From contig OZ220684.1 of NCBI GenBank assembly GCA_965116395.1, positions 1,674,001 to 1,738,000 of the forward strand: DNA of 64,000 bases. The letters are read 5' to 3'. The notes under the pieces are model-generated. The model did not search any database and had not been told where the DNA came from. It saw only the letters and a program-made list of their open reading frames with translations. This document shows, piece by piece, positions 45,203-53,891 of the stretch; positions within the stretch are counted from its first letter, which is position 1; each line of letters begins with the position of its first letter. Made by a program: the position numbers and the translations under genes. The DNA comes from Bin5 sp965116395 (lineage in GTDB: Bacteria > Chloroflexota > Anaerolineae > Caldilineales > Caldilineaceae).

Positions 45203-46558
45203 TCAAAACTTTTGCAGACAGGCCGCGCGCGCGGCCATGAATGGAAGCTCACTCATGGCCGGATGCGGGCCGTACAGGGAAGCGAGCGTTTCGATCGTCG
45301 CCTCTGTCCTGACAGCCACAGCCACGGGAGCCAGCGCATCGGCGGCCTGATAGCCCACAGCCAATCCGCCGACCACCTGCCTGTTCCGATTCCACGCCAG
45401 CCTTATAAAGCCTTCGGTATGTCCTGAGATATGCGTCTTCAGGCCAGACCCCATTGCCACTTCCACACTCTGCACAGAATTGTCGGCAGCCGACAGTGCG
45501 CCCACCTGCGCCACCTGCGGATTGGAGAGAAACGGGATCACCATACAGGTTTCGTCATATGGTTCTGTTTTCTGCCCGGTGGCATGAAGTGCGGCAACAC
45601 GGGCATGGGCCATGGAAACACTTCCCGCTCTGACCTGTCTCGCGTCACCCGCCACATAGATTCCCTCGATGTTTGTTTGCCCATAGCCATCGGCGCGCAC
45701 AGATCCCCGCGCGTCAACCTGCACGCCTGCGGCCTTCAGATTCAGTGGCGCGACGTTGGGTTGGTTGCCGATGGTCACAAAGGCCATCTCCGCCTCATAG
45801 CGCGTGCCGTTCGGTTTCACAGCTGCGACCCGCTCGTCATATCGTTCCAGCTCCACAACGGGCTCGCCCGGCAGGATCCGGACGCCTTTCCGCTGCAACA
45901 TATCGACCAGGAATGGGTCGGCGTCGGGGGCAATGGCACAGCTTGGACCCCCAGGCAGGACAAGCCAGGTCACGTCGATGTTGAGTGCGCTGAAGATGTG
46001 GACAAACTCGAACCCGGTCGGACCATCTCCGATCACGATCATGGTTGCTGGAAACTTCGGCATTTCGTGGGCTGTACCAGGTGAGAAGACTCGTCTGCCG
46101 TCCGGGGCCAAGGGCGGCGGCACGAATGGCGTTGACCCCGCGGCCACAATGAACGCATCGGCCTCTATTGTCATATCGTCTTCAGAATCGCTCGCTATCG
46201 TCAACTGGCCTGGCGACTGGAATGATGCTTTGCCCGTGATCGTCCGTACGCCAAGATCTTGCAACTTTCGCGCTTGCTGTGCGCTCCACCGCGTGGCAAT
46301 TCTGTCGGCATGCGCACGCACCTCGGCAAGGTCGAACTGACTCCTATCTGGCAACCCGCTTGTTGCAGACGCGAATGGGCCAAGTGTGGTATACAGGTTG
46401 TCTACAGCGGTCAGCCATACCCGGCTGGGCAGGAGTTGATGCCAGGCGCCAACGGGGCGGTCCGACACGATGGTGACGGGGTCCGTGTAATGGGACGCGG
46501 TACTGGCCGCTTCTACGCCGGCGGGCCCGCCGCCGATCACTACGATACGCTTGTTCAT
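45203..46558 (-). CDS. FAD/NAD(P) pyridine-nucleotide oxidoreductase lacking the redox-active disulfide
   Basis: A 451-residue relative of dihydrolipoamide dehydrogenase and mercuric reductase. FAD motif VVIGGGPAGVEAA at 6-18, NAD(P) motif MIVIGDGPTGFEF, and IYVAGDARQ for the flavin ribityl site. The C-terminal dimerisation domain keeps the His-Glu pair (HPAMSE, His432 and Glu437). The usual GGTCLNVGCIPSK is replaced by GAWHQLLPSR (37-46), so both cysteines are gone. Such forms act as NAD(P)H:quinone reductases or transhydrogenases. Its 5' region carries a parS-like site 250 bases upstream. Monocistronic. Confidence 0.88.
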   Translation of the reverse strand: MNKRIVVIGGGPAGVEAASTASHYTDPVTIVSDRPVGAWHQLLPSRVWLTAVDNLYTTLGPFASATSGLPDRSQFDLAEVRAHADRIATRWSAQQARKLQDLGVRTITGKASFQSPGQLTIASDSEDDMTIEADAFIVAAGSTPFVPPPLAPDGRRVFSPGTAHEMPKFPATMIVIGDGPTGFEFVHIFSALNIDVTWLVLPGGPSCAIAPDADPFLVDMLQRKGVRILPGEPVVELERYDERVAAVKPNGTRYEAEMAFVTIGNQPNVAPLNLKAAGVQVDARGSVRADGYGQTNIEGIYVAGDARQVRAGSVSMAHARVAALHATGQKTEPYDETCMVIPFLSNPQVAQVGALSAADNSVQSVEVAMGSGLKTHISGHTEGFIRLAWNRNRQVVGGLAVGYQAADALAPVAVAVRTEATIETLASLYGPHPAMSELPFMAARAACLQKF

Positions 46559-46905
46559 CAGCTCTCCAGCTTTATTTGCGAGGATTTCAACTTTCTGGAC
46601 CGTAAATTTTAGAAACTTCGCTCACGAACGCGTTGGTACGCCCCGTAGTTTGCCAGAAGCATTTCTGATCCGGCCGAGGATTGGAGGTATCCGCCAGGAT
46701 CAGCGCACACATCGAACTGAGCTGCCCCTGTTCAGGGGAAAATTCCGCCAAACTGCTGTGGCTGCATACCAGCAGAAGGATTATACTACGACAGTGGAGG
46801 GTCTGTTTCACGTGAAACTGTGGGCCCGAAGCGCGCCTTGCGCTACATGTTTGCCCGCTGCCAGTCGACCGTCACTCACAGGCCGCCGGCCGCAAAGGAG
46901 ACAAG
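46559..46905. other. Divergent spacer carrying parS-like site
   Basis: Between the oxidoreductase (-) and the Ldh_2 gene (+). Apart from the parS-like site at 46804 no element was recognised; AAAGGAGAC lies just before ATG 46906. Confidence 0.6.
46804..46819. promoter_or_regulatory. parS-like ParB-binding site 2
   Basis: TGTTTCACGTGAAACT matches the parS consensus TGTTTCACGTGAAACA at 15 of 16 bases, including the full central TTTCACGTGAAA. It lies 12.8 kb from the first site, as in the clustered parS arrays of chromosomal origin regions. Confidence 0.8.
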
Positions 46906-47952
46906 ATGATAACGAAAACCGCGGAAGAGCTTCATTCCCAGATTAAGCGGGTCCTGCTGGCTGCCGGCGCGGATGAGGGCAACGCCGAGGTAGTAGCCCG
47001 ACACCTGGTCCGGTCCAACCTCAGTGGTGTGGACACGCACGGCATCTGGACCATCCCCATCTACGTGGCCGGCATGCTGGCCAGCGAACTCCTACCCGCG
47101 GGCAAACCGGAAATCCTGCAGGAGACCCCTACCAGCGCACTGGTGACCGGCAACTGGACCTTTGGCCACGTGGCCGCCAAGTATGCGATGGAGCTGGCTA
47201 TCAGCAAGGCCAGAACGCAGAACATGGCTGTGGTGGGCATCGTGCAACTGCACCACATCGGGCGGCTGGGCACGTACGTGGAGATGGCGGCGGCAGAAAA
47301 CATGATCGGCATGGTCTGGGGCGGGGGCTACGGCCGGGTGGAGCCAGTGTCTGTGCCGTACGGGGGCAAGAGCCGCGTGCTGCACACCAATCCGATCTCA
47401 GTCGGGCTGCCGGCCGGTGAGGAGTCAACGATGATGTTTGACTGGGCCACGACCGCGCTCTCCGGCGTCAAGGTCGAGAATGCCTACCGTCGCGGCGAGC
47501 AGCTGCCCCCGAACAGCATTGTTGACAAGGATGGCGTCCCGACTACGAACCCGGACGACTTTTTCGCGGGCGGCGGGCATCTGCCATTCGGCGCGCATAA
47601 GGGTTATACACTGATGATGACCGCCGAGTTTCTGGGACGGATCTTCACCGGCACAGACAGTTATGCGGAAGCGGGCCGCGGCGGGCCCATCTTTCTCCAC
47701 CAAGGCGTCACCATGATGGCGATCAAGGCGGACCTCTTTCAGCCATTTGCGGATTACGCTGAACGGGCGGACGAGATGGAGCGGCGGGTGCGGGCGGTGC
47801 CGCCGGCGCCGGGTTTCGATGAGGTGCTGGCGCCGGGCGATATGGAGGCGCGGACGCGGGAGCAGAGGCGGCGCGAGGGGATTCCAATCGCCGAGGACAT
47901 CTGGCAATCCTTCAAAGAGGCGGCTGCACTGGTCGGCGTGGAAATCACATAG
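46906..47952 (+). CDS. Ldh_2-family (malate/L-lactate-type) NAD(P)-dependent dehydrogenase
   Basis: 348 residues, family of type 2 malate/L-lactate dehydrogenases, ureidoglycolate and sulfolactate dehydrogenases (AllD, ComC, YlbC). Conserved points: SGVDTHGIWTIP with catalytic His45, VGIVQLHHIGRLGTYVEMAA, HTNPISVGLPAG, and GAHKGYTLMMTAEFLGR for cofactor binding. The substrate is a 2-hydroxy acid; which one is unknown. An RraA-family gene follows 53 bases downstream, likely an operon, and a second Ldh_2 gene lies 2 kb away on the other strand. Confidence 0.9.
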   Translation: MITKTAEELHSQIKRVLLAAGADEGNAEVVARHLVRSNLSGVDTHGIWTIPIYVAGMLASELLPAGKPEILQETPTSALVTGNWTFGHVAAKYAMELAISKARTQNMAVVGIVQLHHIGRLGTYVEMAAAENMIGMVWGGGYGRVEPVSVPYGGKSRVLHTNPISVGLPAGEESTMMFDWATTALSGVKVENAYRRGEQLPPNSIVDKDGVPTTNPDDFFAGGGHLPFGAHKGYTLMMTAEFLGRIFTGTDSYAEAGRGGPIFLHQGVTMMAIKADLFQPFADYAERADEMERRVRAVPPAPGFDEVLAPGDMEARTREQRRREGIPIAEDIWQSFKEAAALVGVEIT

Positions 47953-48005
47953 ATTTCAATGCGTACAGGTCACCGGCTGCTGGCATTAAATTCCAGGAGA
48001 TCACA

Positions 48006-48701
48006 ATGACAGACTCGCAACTCTCTGCCGAAACGCTTGACGCGCTGCGCCGGATCGACAGCGCCACAATCGCAAACGCCATCGAGCACTTTGAGGTGCG
48101 CGACCCGGTCACCGGCTACGCCTCGCTGGAGTTGCGTTGTCAGTTCCCGGAGCAGGAGCCGATGGTCGGCTTTGCGGTGACGGCCAGCCAGGACACGACC
48201 AGCGCGGGCGATGACAGGGCTTTACGGCTGCCCGAGGTACTGGACATGGTCCACGCCGCGCCCAAACCGGCCGTCCTGGTCGTCCAGTATACGGGCGCCG
48301 ACCGCTTGCGCAGCTGCGTGGCGGGCGACATGTTCTGCACGGCGCTGCAGAAACTGGGCGCGGTGGGGCTGGTGACCGATATGGGTAGCCGTGATTTTGG
48401 CGGCATTCAGCGGCGCTCGCCGGGATTCCAACTCTTCTGCCCCGGCGCGGTCGTTTCGCATGGATACGGCGCGTTCACGAATCTGGATATAACGGTTTCG
48501 ATTTATGGGCTGACCATTCAACCGGGCGACCTGTTGCACGGGGACGTCAACGGTGTGGTGTCGATCCCTCTCGCAATCGCCGAAGACGTTATTGTCCAGG
48601 CACAACGCGTTCTGGAGGGGGAGAGAACCTACTTCGATTTCCTTGCAAGCGACCAGTTCAGCTTCGAAGGATTGAGGCGGCGGATGGGAGGCCAGGAATA
48701 G
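48006..48701 (+). CDS. RraA-family protein (HMG/4-hydroxy-2-oxo acid aldolase-like)
   Basis: 231 residues. LSAETLDALRRIDSATIANAIE, then GDMFCTALQKLGAVGLVTDMGSRD (the GxxRD metal-binding centre) and PGDLLHGDVNGVVSIPLAIA are RraA/demethylmenaquinone-methyltransferase-like motifs. Despite the name, metal-dependent members catalyse aldol cleavage of 4-hydroxy-4-methyl-2-oxoglutarate or oxaloacetate decarboxylation; the Arg-Asp pair of that site is present. Following an Ldh_2 dehydrogenase, it probably cleaves the 2-oxo acid that the dehydrogenase forms (inference). CAGGAGATC precedes the ATG. Confidence 0.88.
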   Translation: MTDSQLSAETLDALRRIDSATIANAIEHFEVRDPVTGYASLELRCQFPEQEPMVGFAVTASQDTTSAGDDRALRLPEVLDMVHAAPKPAVLVVQYTGADRLRSCVAGDMFCTALQKLGAVGLVTDMGSRDFGGIQRRSPGFQLFCPGAVVSHGYGAFTNLDITVSIYGLTIQPGDLLHGDVNGVVSIPLAIAEDVIVQAQRVLEGERTYFDFLASDQFSFEGLRRRMGGQE

Positions 48702-48824
48702 CGCCTGCCCGGCTTGCGGGCGCAGGCGCATTCCTCGTCGCTGTGGACAGTGTTCTTTACTGTCGACTATGTGGTAGTCAACTATGCGCTAGTATGCGCA
48801 AACCACCGCAGTTGCGGGCTGATG

Positions 48825-49793
48825 TCAACTGTCAGGGGTGACCAGATGCAGCGGCTCCAGCCCCTGGGAGACGCGCTCAACGTTGGTGGCGGCGGCCTGG
48901 CCGCGGCGCTGTGTGGTCTCTTTGGTTACGCCGGCGATGTGCGGTGTGCAGAACATGTTGTCCATCTGCAGCAGCGGGTGGGAGCTCGGCAGCGGCTCGG
49001 TTGCGAACGCGTCCATACCGGCGGCGCGGATCTGCCCGCTCTGTAAGGCCTCGACCAGGGCGTCCTCATCCACCAGCAGCCCGCGCGCCACGTTGATCAG
49101 CACGGCGGTCGGCTTCATCGACTCGAGCTGCCGCGCCCCGATCATGTGCTTGGTCAGCGCCGTGCTGGGCGTGTGGAGCGACAGATAGTCGGCCTCGGCG
49201 ATCAGATGCTCCATACTGCTGGGATCCCCGAAGAAGGAGACATTACACTCGTCGCGCACCGACTGCGGGATGTCGGCGATGTCGACCGCCATGACTTCCA
49301 TGCCCATTGCGTGGCCGCGCTTGGCCAGTTCACGCCCGCTGGCGCCCAGGCCGACCAGGCCGAGTTTCTTGCCGGCCAGCTCGTCGTTCAGCGGCAGGCT
49401 GAAGCGCTCGGCGCGCATGTTTGCCTGCGCGGTGCGATGGTTCTTGGCGATCAGGAGCATCAGGGTGAGCGCGTGCTCGGCGAGGGCGACGGCGCTGAAG
49501 GGGCCGGGTGTATTGGCGAACGGCATCTCTTTTCTGAAGAAGTATGGCATGTCCCAGTGATCGACGCCGACCGAGAGCACCTGCCATAGCTTGACGCCGG
49601 CATCGACTGCCGCATCGACCATCTCGTGCGTGCAGCCCGCGCACGCCACCACGACGTCGATGCCTTCAAACTGCGGAGCCACCGGCTTGTCATGATCGTA
49701 CATTGTGATTGGATAGCGCCCGTCGACCGCTTCTACGAAGCCATCGTACCAGTACTGCATGACGGGGTTGAAGGGAAGAAAGAGAATTTGCAT
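48825..49793 (-). CDS. D-isomer-specific 2-hydroxyacid dehydrogenase
   Basis: 322 residues of the D-2-hydroxyacid dehydrogenase family (SerA, GyaR, sulfolactate SlcC). KKLGLVGLGASGRELAKRG is the NAD motif, LINVARGLLVDEDALVEAL carries the catalytic Arg, GMDAFATEPLP the Glu, and CTPHIAGVTKET the His. No ACT domain, so it is not full-length SerA. It is the last gene of a minus-strand run with an Ldh_2 enzyme 117 bases upstream; the two families oxidise opposite enantiomers of some hydroxy acids. Confidence 0.92.
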   Translation of the reverse strand: MQILFLPFNPVMQYWYDGFVEAVDGRYPITMYDHDKPVAPQFEGIDVVVACAGCTHEMVDAAVDAGVKLWQVLSVGVDHWDMPYFFRKEMPFANTPGPFSAVALAEHALTLMLLIAKNHRTAQANMRAERFSLPLNDELAGKKLGLVGLGASGRELAKRGHAMGMEVMAVDIADIPQSVRDECNVSFFGDPSSMEHLIAEADYLSLHTPSTALTKHMIGARQLESMKPTAVLINVARGLLVDEDALVEALQSGQIRAAGMDAFATEPLPSSHPLLQMDNMFCTPHIAGVTKETTQRRGQAAATNVERVSQGLEPLHLVTPDS

Positions 49794-49910
49794 TGTCAGA
49801 ACCTCGTGAGGGCAGTGGTTAGTGGATAGTGGTCAGGGAACAGCCCGCGCATTTCTCCTCATGATGCCATGTAAGCGGTGGGGCATCAAACCTGGAGGGG
49901 ACGGGGCGGG

Positions 49911-50960
49911 TCAGGCTTCAATTGTGACGTCGAGGCTGTTTGCGGTCTCGATGATTTCCTGCCAGATGCTGTCTTCGACCGGGATGCCGTGCTCGCCGCG
50001 TTGTTGGGCGGTGCGGTACTCGGGTTCGCCGGGGAAGAGGACCTCGCTGACGCCAGGTTGGGGGCGCGCCGATTTTACCCAGGCGATCTGCTCCTGGACG
50101 GTCTCGATGAAGTCGTCGTAGGGAAGCAGGGCCTCGATGTTGATGGCCTGGAAGTAGACGCCGTTGCCGGTCTGCTCGCGCTCTTTGCCGGTACAGCCGG
50201 CGCCGGAGAGCGCGCCGGCCAGCAGCTCGGCGACGATGCCGAGCGCAAAGCCCTTGTGGCCTACTATTCCGCCCAGTGGCAGGAGCGCGCCCGCGGGGGG
50301 GCCGTAGAAGGCGGCGGGATCGGTGGTGGGGTTGCCTTCGGCGTCGACGATTACGCCTTCTGGCAGCTGCTTGCCCGCGTATTGGGTAACGCGGACTTTG
50401 CCTTCGGGGAATACCGAGGTCGTGATATCGACCATGACGGGCCAAGGCCCGCCGCTCGGCATGGCGAAGGCGATGGGGTTGGGAGAGAGCCGCCGTTCGG
50501 CGCCGCCATACGGGGCGACCGAGCCGGCGGTGCCATAGGAGTTGACGACGGCCATGCCGATCATACGCTCCTCGGCGGCCATGGTGGGGTATTCGCCGAC
50601 GCGCCCGACGTGCTGGCTGCCGCGTACCACGACGGTGCCGATGGCAACCTGGCGCGCCTTTTCGATCGCGAGCTGCATCGCCTGGCGGGCGATGACCATG
50701 CCCCAGCCCTGTTGGGCCTGGATGACGGCGGAGGCCGGTGTCTCGCGTTCGATCTCGATGGGGGTGCCGGGACGGATGGCGCCGCTGCGAATCTGGCCAA
50801 CGTATTGCGGTATTCTCATCACGCCATGCGAGTCGTGTCCCAGAAGGTTGGCGCGCACGAGCACTTCGCAGACGGTTTCGGACTCGGCGTGGGGCGAGCC
50901 AACCGCGTCCAGGATGCGGGTGCCGATGTCTTGCAGTTGGGCGGCAGTCAGGTATTTCAT
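49911..50960 (-). CDS. Ldh_2-family NAD(P)-dependent dehydrogenase, second paralogue
   Basis: 349 residues. LGHDSHGVMRIPQYV has the catalytic His, IGTVVVRGSQHVGRVGEYP and LSPNPIAFAMPSG, then VGHKGFALGIVAELLAGAL complete the family pattern. It is diverged from the paralogue at 46906, so likely a different hydroxy acid. It lies between a phytanoyl-CoA dioxygenase and a D-2-hydroxyacid dehydrogenase on the same strand with 46- and 117-base gaps, suggesting one catabolic operon. Confidence 0.9.
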   Translation of the reverse strand: MKYLTAAQLQDIGTRILDAVGSPHAESETVCEVLVRANLLGHDSHGVMRIPQYVGQIRSGAIRPGTPIEIERETPASAVIQAQQGWGMVIARQAMQLAIEKARQVAIGTVVVRGSQHVGRVGEYPTMAAEERMIGMAVVNSYGTAGSVAPYGGAERRLSPNPIAFAMPSGGPWPVMVDITTSVFPEGKVRVTQYAGKQLPEGVIVDAEGNPTTDPAAFYGPPAGALLPLGGIVGHKGFALGIVAELLAGALSGAGCTGKEREQTGNGVYFQAINIEALLPYDDFIETVQEQIAWVKSARPQPGVSEVLFPGEPEYRTAQQRGEHGIPVEDSIWQEIIETANSLDVTIEA

Positions 50961-51006
50961 TTAGATCGCTCCAGGTGGGTGTTCTGCGGAATACGGTGGC
51001 CGCGGT

Positions 51007-51798
51007 TCAGGCCAGCGCCTTCACACTGCTGTCGTCGAGCGGCGTGAGCGGCGAGAAGTCGCGGTTGTTCTGATACCACGGGCGCTCGGTGCCGGTGCAG
51101 GCGTTGCTGACGGCGTTGTAGATCAGGTACATGATCGCCCGGCGCCATGGCGAGACATTGTTGGCTGAACCGTGCAATACGTTGCAGTGGATGAATGCGA
51201 CCGAGCCGGCCGGCCCGACCAGCGCTTCGATCCCGTTCTCGGCCGCGAGCCGTTCAAAGGTGGCGTTGTCGATGTGATGCAGCGCGTAGCCTCGCCCGGC
51301 GGCGTCCTTGTGCAGCTTGGCGTCGAGAAGGCCATGGCGTTGCGAGCCGGGCACGATCAGGAGGGGAGAGGTGACAGGTGTACAGTCGTCGATGAAGACC
51401 GATACCATGATGCAGTTCGGTTCGGGCATGCCGTCGATCGAATTCCAGGGCGGGTAGTCCTGGTGCCAGTCCCAGGAGGTGCCGCCGCCGAAGCCCTGCT
51501 TGGGGTTCATGCGGCTCTGATGGAGATAGACGTCGTCGCGCAGCAGCTGGCGGACGGGGTTCAAGAGACGGGGAAGCAGGGTCAGGCGGCGGAATGGCTC
51601 GGAATAGGTGTGCGCGCCGAAGGCGAGCCTGACCGAGGATGGGTCTTCCTTTTCGGTGATTATCTCCGGGCCTGGGCGATTGAGGATCGCGGGCACCGCT
51701 TCCTGCAGGACGGCTACTTCATCGCTGGCGAGGAGATCGGGGAAGAAGAGGTAGCCCTGTTCATTGTATTGTGTAATCTGGGCGTTGCTGAGTTTCAT
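51007..51798 (-). CDS. Phytanoyl-CoA dioxygenase-family (PhyH/EctD-like) oxygenase
   Basis: 263 residues from ATG 51798; the frame runs further upstream only because the adjacent repeats lack stops. Fe(II)/2-oxoglutarate oxygenase: WDWHQDYPPW provides His112 and Asp114, NVLHGSANN the distal His209, and the Arg pair at 219-220 would bind 2-oxoglutarate. QGYLFFPDLL at the N-terminus is typical. Similar to ectoine hydroxylase and to the many PhyH proteins of Chloroflexota; substrate unknown. Confidence 0.9.
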   Translation of the reverse strand: MKLSNAQITQYNEQGYLFFPDLLASDEVAVLQEAVPAILNRPGPEIITEKEDPSSVRLAFGAHTYSEPFRRLTLLPRLLNPVRQLLRDDVYLHQSRMNPKQGFGGGTSWDWHQDYPPWNSIDGMPEPNCIMVSVFIDDCTPVTSPLLIVPGSQRHGLLDAKLHKDAAGRGYALHHIDNATFERLAAENGIEALVGPAGSVAFIHCNVLHGSANNVSPWRRAIMYLIYNAVSNACTGTERPWYQNNRDFSPLTPLDDSSVKALA

Positions 51799-51840
51799 GT
51801 TTTGATCTCCACAGATCGATCCGCGATGGGGCGCGGTGAA

Positions 51841-52105
51841 AACCTTTTGTCCACGGAGGACCACCGAGAACTGCAACTGCAACACCTTTTTGTCCACGAA
51901 GGGCCACGAAGGACCACGAAGGGCCGCGAAGAACTGCAACGGCAACTTCTTTTGTCCACGAAGGACACGGAGGGCCACGGAGGACCACGGAGAACTGCAA
52001 CTGCAACACCTTTTTGTCCACGAAGGGCCACGAAGGACCGCGAAGAACTGCAACGGCAACATCTTTTGTCCACGAAGGCACGCGAAGGGGCGCGAAGAAT
52101 TCCAT
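51841..52105. repeat. Five degenerate tandem repeat units of 40-63 bp
   Basis: Units start at 51841, 51881, 51944, 52005 and 52058. Each runs CTTTTTGTCCACGAAGG, a variable number of GCCACGAAGGACC triplet-like blocks, then GAAGAACTGCAACKGCAAC. Units 2 and 4 end CAACGGC and units 1 and 3 end CAACTGC, so a two-unit block seems to have been duplicated. Both strands are free of stops across most of it. It lies before the PhyH gene; the promoter must be within or beyond it. Confidence 0.85.
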
Positions 52106-52211
52106 GGGGGTATCGGATTTTCTTTGGGTGACTGGGCGGCCCCTTATGGATCAGCTTTACTTTTCTCCCGTAGGTCGCTGGTCTGAGAGAGGTCAACGGG
52201 CCCTTGTGATA
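52106..52211. other. Spacer
   Basis: No feature recognised between the repeats and the second PhyH gene. Confidence 0.4.
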
Positions 52212-53048
52212 TCAACGCTCTTTTGCCCACATGCCGGGGTCGGAGGAGGAGTAGGGCCAGCCGGAACCGCCGACCATGCGGAAATCATCCTTTTTGCCGC
52301 ATAGCCAGTAGAACATTTCGGCGACGCGCGGGACCGATTGCCATTTATGGTGGCTGCCGCAGAAATAATTACTGGTAAAGGAATAGTCGGCGCCAGCGAA
52401 ATCAAAATCGGGGAGCGCGTTCCAGTCGCGCGCGGGCGGCGTTGTGCGCCAGTAGACCCACTTCAGCAGGTTACGGGTCGATTGATCGACTTTGTCGGGC
52501 TGACGATGCCAGATCGAATAGGCTGTGACGAATACCGAGCCGGCGGGCGCGGTGGTCGGTACCTGGCCGGCCAGATGACCGAAGCGCTCTATGTCCTCTC
52601 TTGTTATGGGCACGAGGTGGGAGCCGGGCAGGAACAGGGTGGGGCCCATCTCCATGCTGTTGGACTGGGGAATATAGAAAACTTGCAGCAGATTGCAGGC
52701 GCGTTCGAAGTCGGAACCGGCGTCGATGTGCCAGTATCTGGCTGCTTCCGGCCCCACCAGGCGATGGTTGGCCATCCACTCGGGCAGCTGGAAGTTGGCG
52801 CCCAGCAGGGAACGGATGACGCCGGCGACGGCTGGATGCAACAGGACTTCGTCGATGAAGCGCTCATCCCGGACGAGCTGATGGGGATCTGCTCCCTCCT
52901 CGTCGAGGTATTGGAAAACCCAGCGGTTGGTGGAATCCGGTATCACGCCTTCGATGGTGAGAAGGCCGGTTTTGCAGAACTCCAGGACCTCTTCATCGGT
53001 CAAGGTAGGCTGGATGTCATCGGTCGCGCGAAGGGCTTCATTCGCCAT
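52212..53048 (-). CDS. Phytanoyl-CoA dioxygenase-family oxygenase, second paralogue
   Basis: 278 residues. RYWHIDAGS gives His107 and Asp109, SIWHRQPDKV the distal His181, and QSTRNLLKW the 2-oxoglutarate Arg. It is only distantly similar to the other PhyH gene, sharing mainly the metal site. The C-terminal part (NYFCGSHHKW, then VAEMFYWLCG) is specific to a subgroup I cannot name. It is the last gene of a run M81-hypothetical-VOC-PhyH on the minus strand; the VOC gene ends 45 bases upstream. Confidence 0.9.
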   Translation of the reverse strand: MANEALRATDDIQPTLTDEEVLEFCKTGLLTIEGVIPDSTNRWVFQYLDEEGADPHQLVRDERFIDEVLLHPAVAGVIRSLLGANFQLPEWMANHRLVGPEAARYWHIDAGSDFERACNLLQVFYIPQSNSMEMGPTLFLPGSHLVPITREDIERFGHLAGQVPTTAPAGSVFVTAYSIWHRQPDKVDQSTRNLLKWVYWRTTPPARDWNALPDFDFAGADYSFTSNYFCGSHHKWQSVPRVAEMFYWLCGKKDDFRMVGGSGWPYSSSDPGMWAKER

Positions 53049-53093
53049 TGGTTACCTCCTGCATGTCGTGCACGAGAGCCTTTAGGGTCGCAG

Positions 53094-53504
53094 TCAGATT
53101 TTGGCTTCAAGAATCTGCAGAATTTCGAAAACCATGCCGTTGGGTGAGCGGAAGAATGCCAGACGGCGCGAGCCGAAGGCGGCGCTGATCTCCACCCGTT
53201 CAACCAGCACCTCCAGGCCCATGGCAGTGAGCCGTTCGTACTCCTGGTCCAGGTCCTCGACTTCGAAGACGGCGTGCGTCAGACCGGGCTTCAGTTGGTG
53301 GCCGAGCTTGTCCTCGAAGACCGTCTTGGGCGTGAGGAAGATGCGGGTGCCGCCAAATTCGACGAAGGCGTAGTCGACCTTCTCGCCGTCAGGTGCGGTG
53401 AACGTCTCGCGCAGAATCAGCTTGGCGCCGATCTCTTGCCAGAATGCGATTTCGCTGTCGATATCATCGACTTTCATGCCGATGTTCCAGAGCGAGGCTT
53501 CCAT
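53094..53504 (-). CDS. VOC-superfamily (glyoxalase/extradiol dioxygenase fold) protein
   Basis: 136 residues with two beta-alpha-beta-beta-beta modules. WNIGMKVDDIDSEIAFWQEI starts the first, THAVFEVEDLDQEYERLTAMG the second, and RSPNGMVFEILQI ends with the conserved metal-ligand Glu. His of THAV is the matching ligand. Members include glyoxalase I, epimerases and resistance proteins; substrate unknown. Its ATG directly abuts the stop of the upstream gene, so the two are co-translated. Confidence 0.88.
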   Translation of the reverse strand: MEASLWNIGMKVDDIDSEIAFWQEIGAKLILRETFTAPDGEKVDYAFVEFGGTRIFLTPKTVFEDKLGHQLKPGLTHAVFEVEDLDQEYERLTAMGLEVLVERVEISAAFGSRRLAFFRSPNGMVFEILQILEAKI

Positions 53505-53864
53505 TTATTCCCATTTCTCCAGGATGAACTCGCAGGTCACATGGACGTCGCGGTCGTGTCCGGTCAGGAGCTGGGCCGGGAAACGGATCACGCGCCAGCC
53601 GGCGTTGATGGCGTCCAGTGGGGTCTTATAGGGCCAGTCGGCGGGGTCGAAGGGGCCGTCGGAAACTGCGCCGTCGGCGACCTGCAGCATCCCAATCACT
53701 TCAGAGGTGACGGCGGTGGTTGCGGTCTGCAGGTAGAGCAAGCTCTGTCGTCTGGACCCGTCCTCCTGCAGCGCCTTGCCAAGGTCTCGCAGCCGCTCCT
53801 CGGTCAGTACTCCCCGTTTCAGCTGCTCGATACATGCTTCCAACTGTTGCGCGGCGGTATTCAT
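53505..53864 (-). CDS. Conserved-looking hypothetical protein
   Basis: 119 residues, no family recognised. The first half is helical (QLEACIEQLKRGVLTEERLRD), the second has WPYKTPLDAINAGWRVIRFP and a beta-rich end. No signal peptide or membrane segment. It lies between M81 and VOC genes without gaps, so it belongs to the same transcript. Confidence 0.7.
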   Translation of the reverse strand: MNTAAQQLEACIEQLKRGVLTEERLRDLGKALQEDGSRRQSLLYLQTATTAVTSEVIGMLQVADGAVSDGPFDPADWPYKTPLDAINAGWRVIRFPAQLLTGHDRDVHVTCEFILEKWE

Positions 53865-53891
53865 TGTAAGACGCCCCTTTGTTGCTCGTCC

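Noticed and set aside
51799..52062. N-terminal extension of the PhyH protein through the repeats
   Set aside because: The extra residues are only translated tandem repeats (FAALRGPSW-like); the ATG at 51798 gives the normal family start.
51841..52105. CRISPR array
   Set aside because: Units are adjacent and degenerate with no spacers of constant length, and there are no cas genes.
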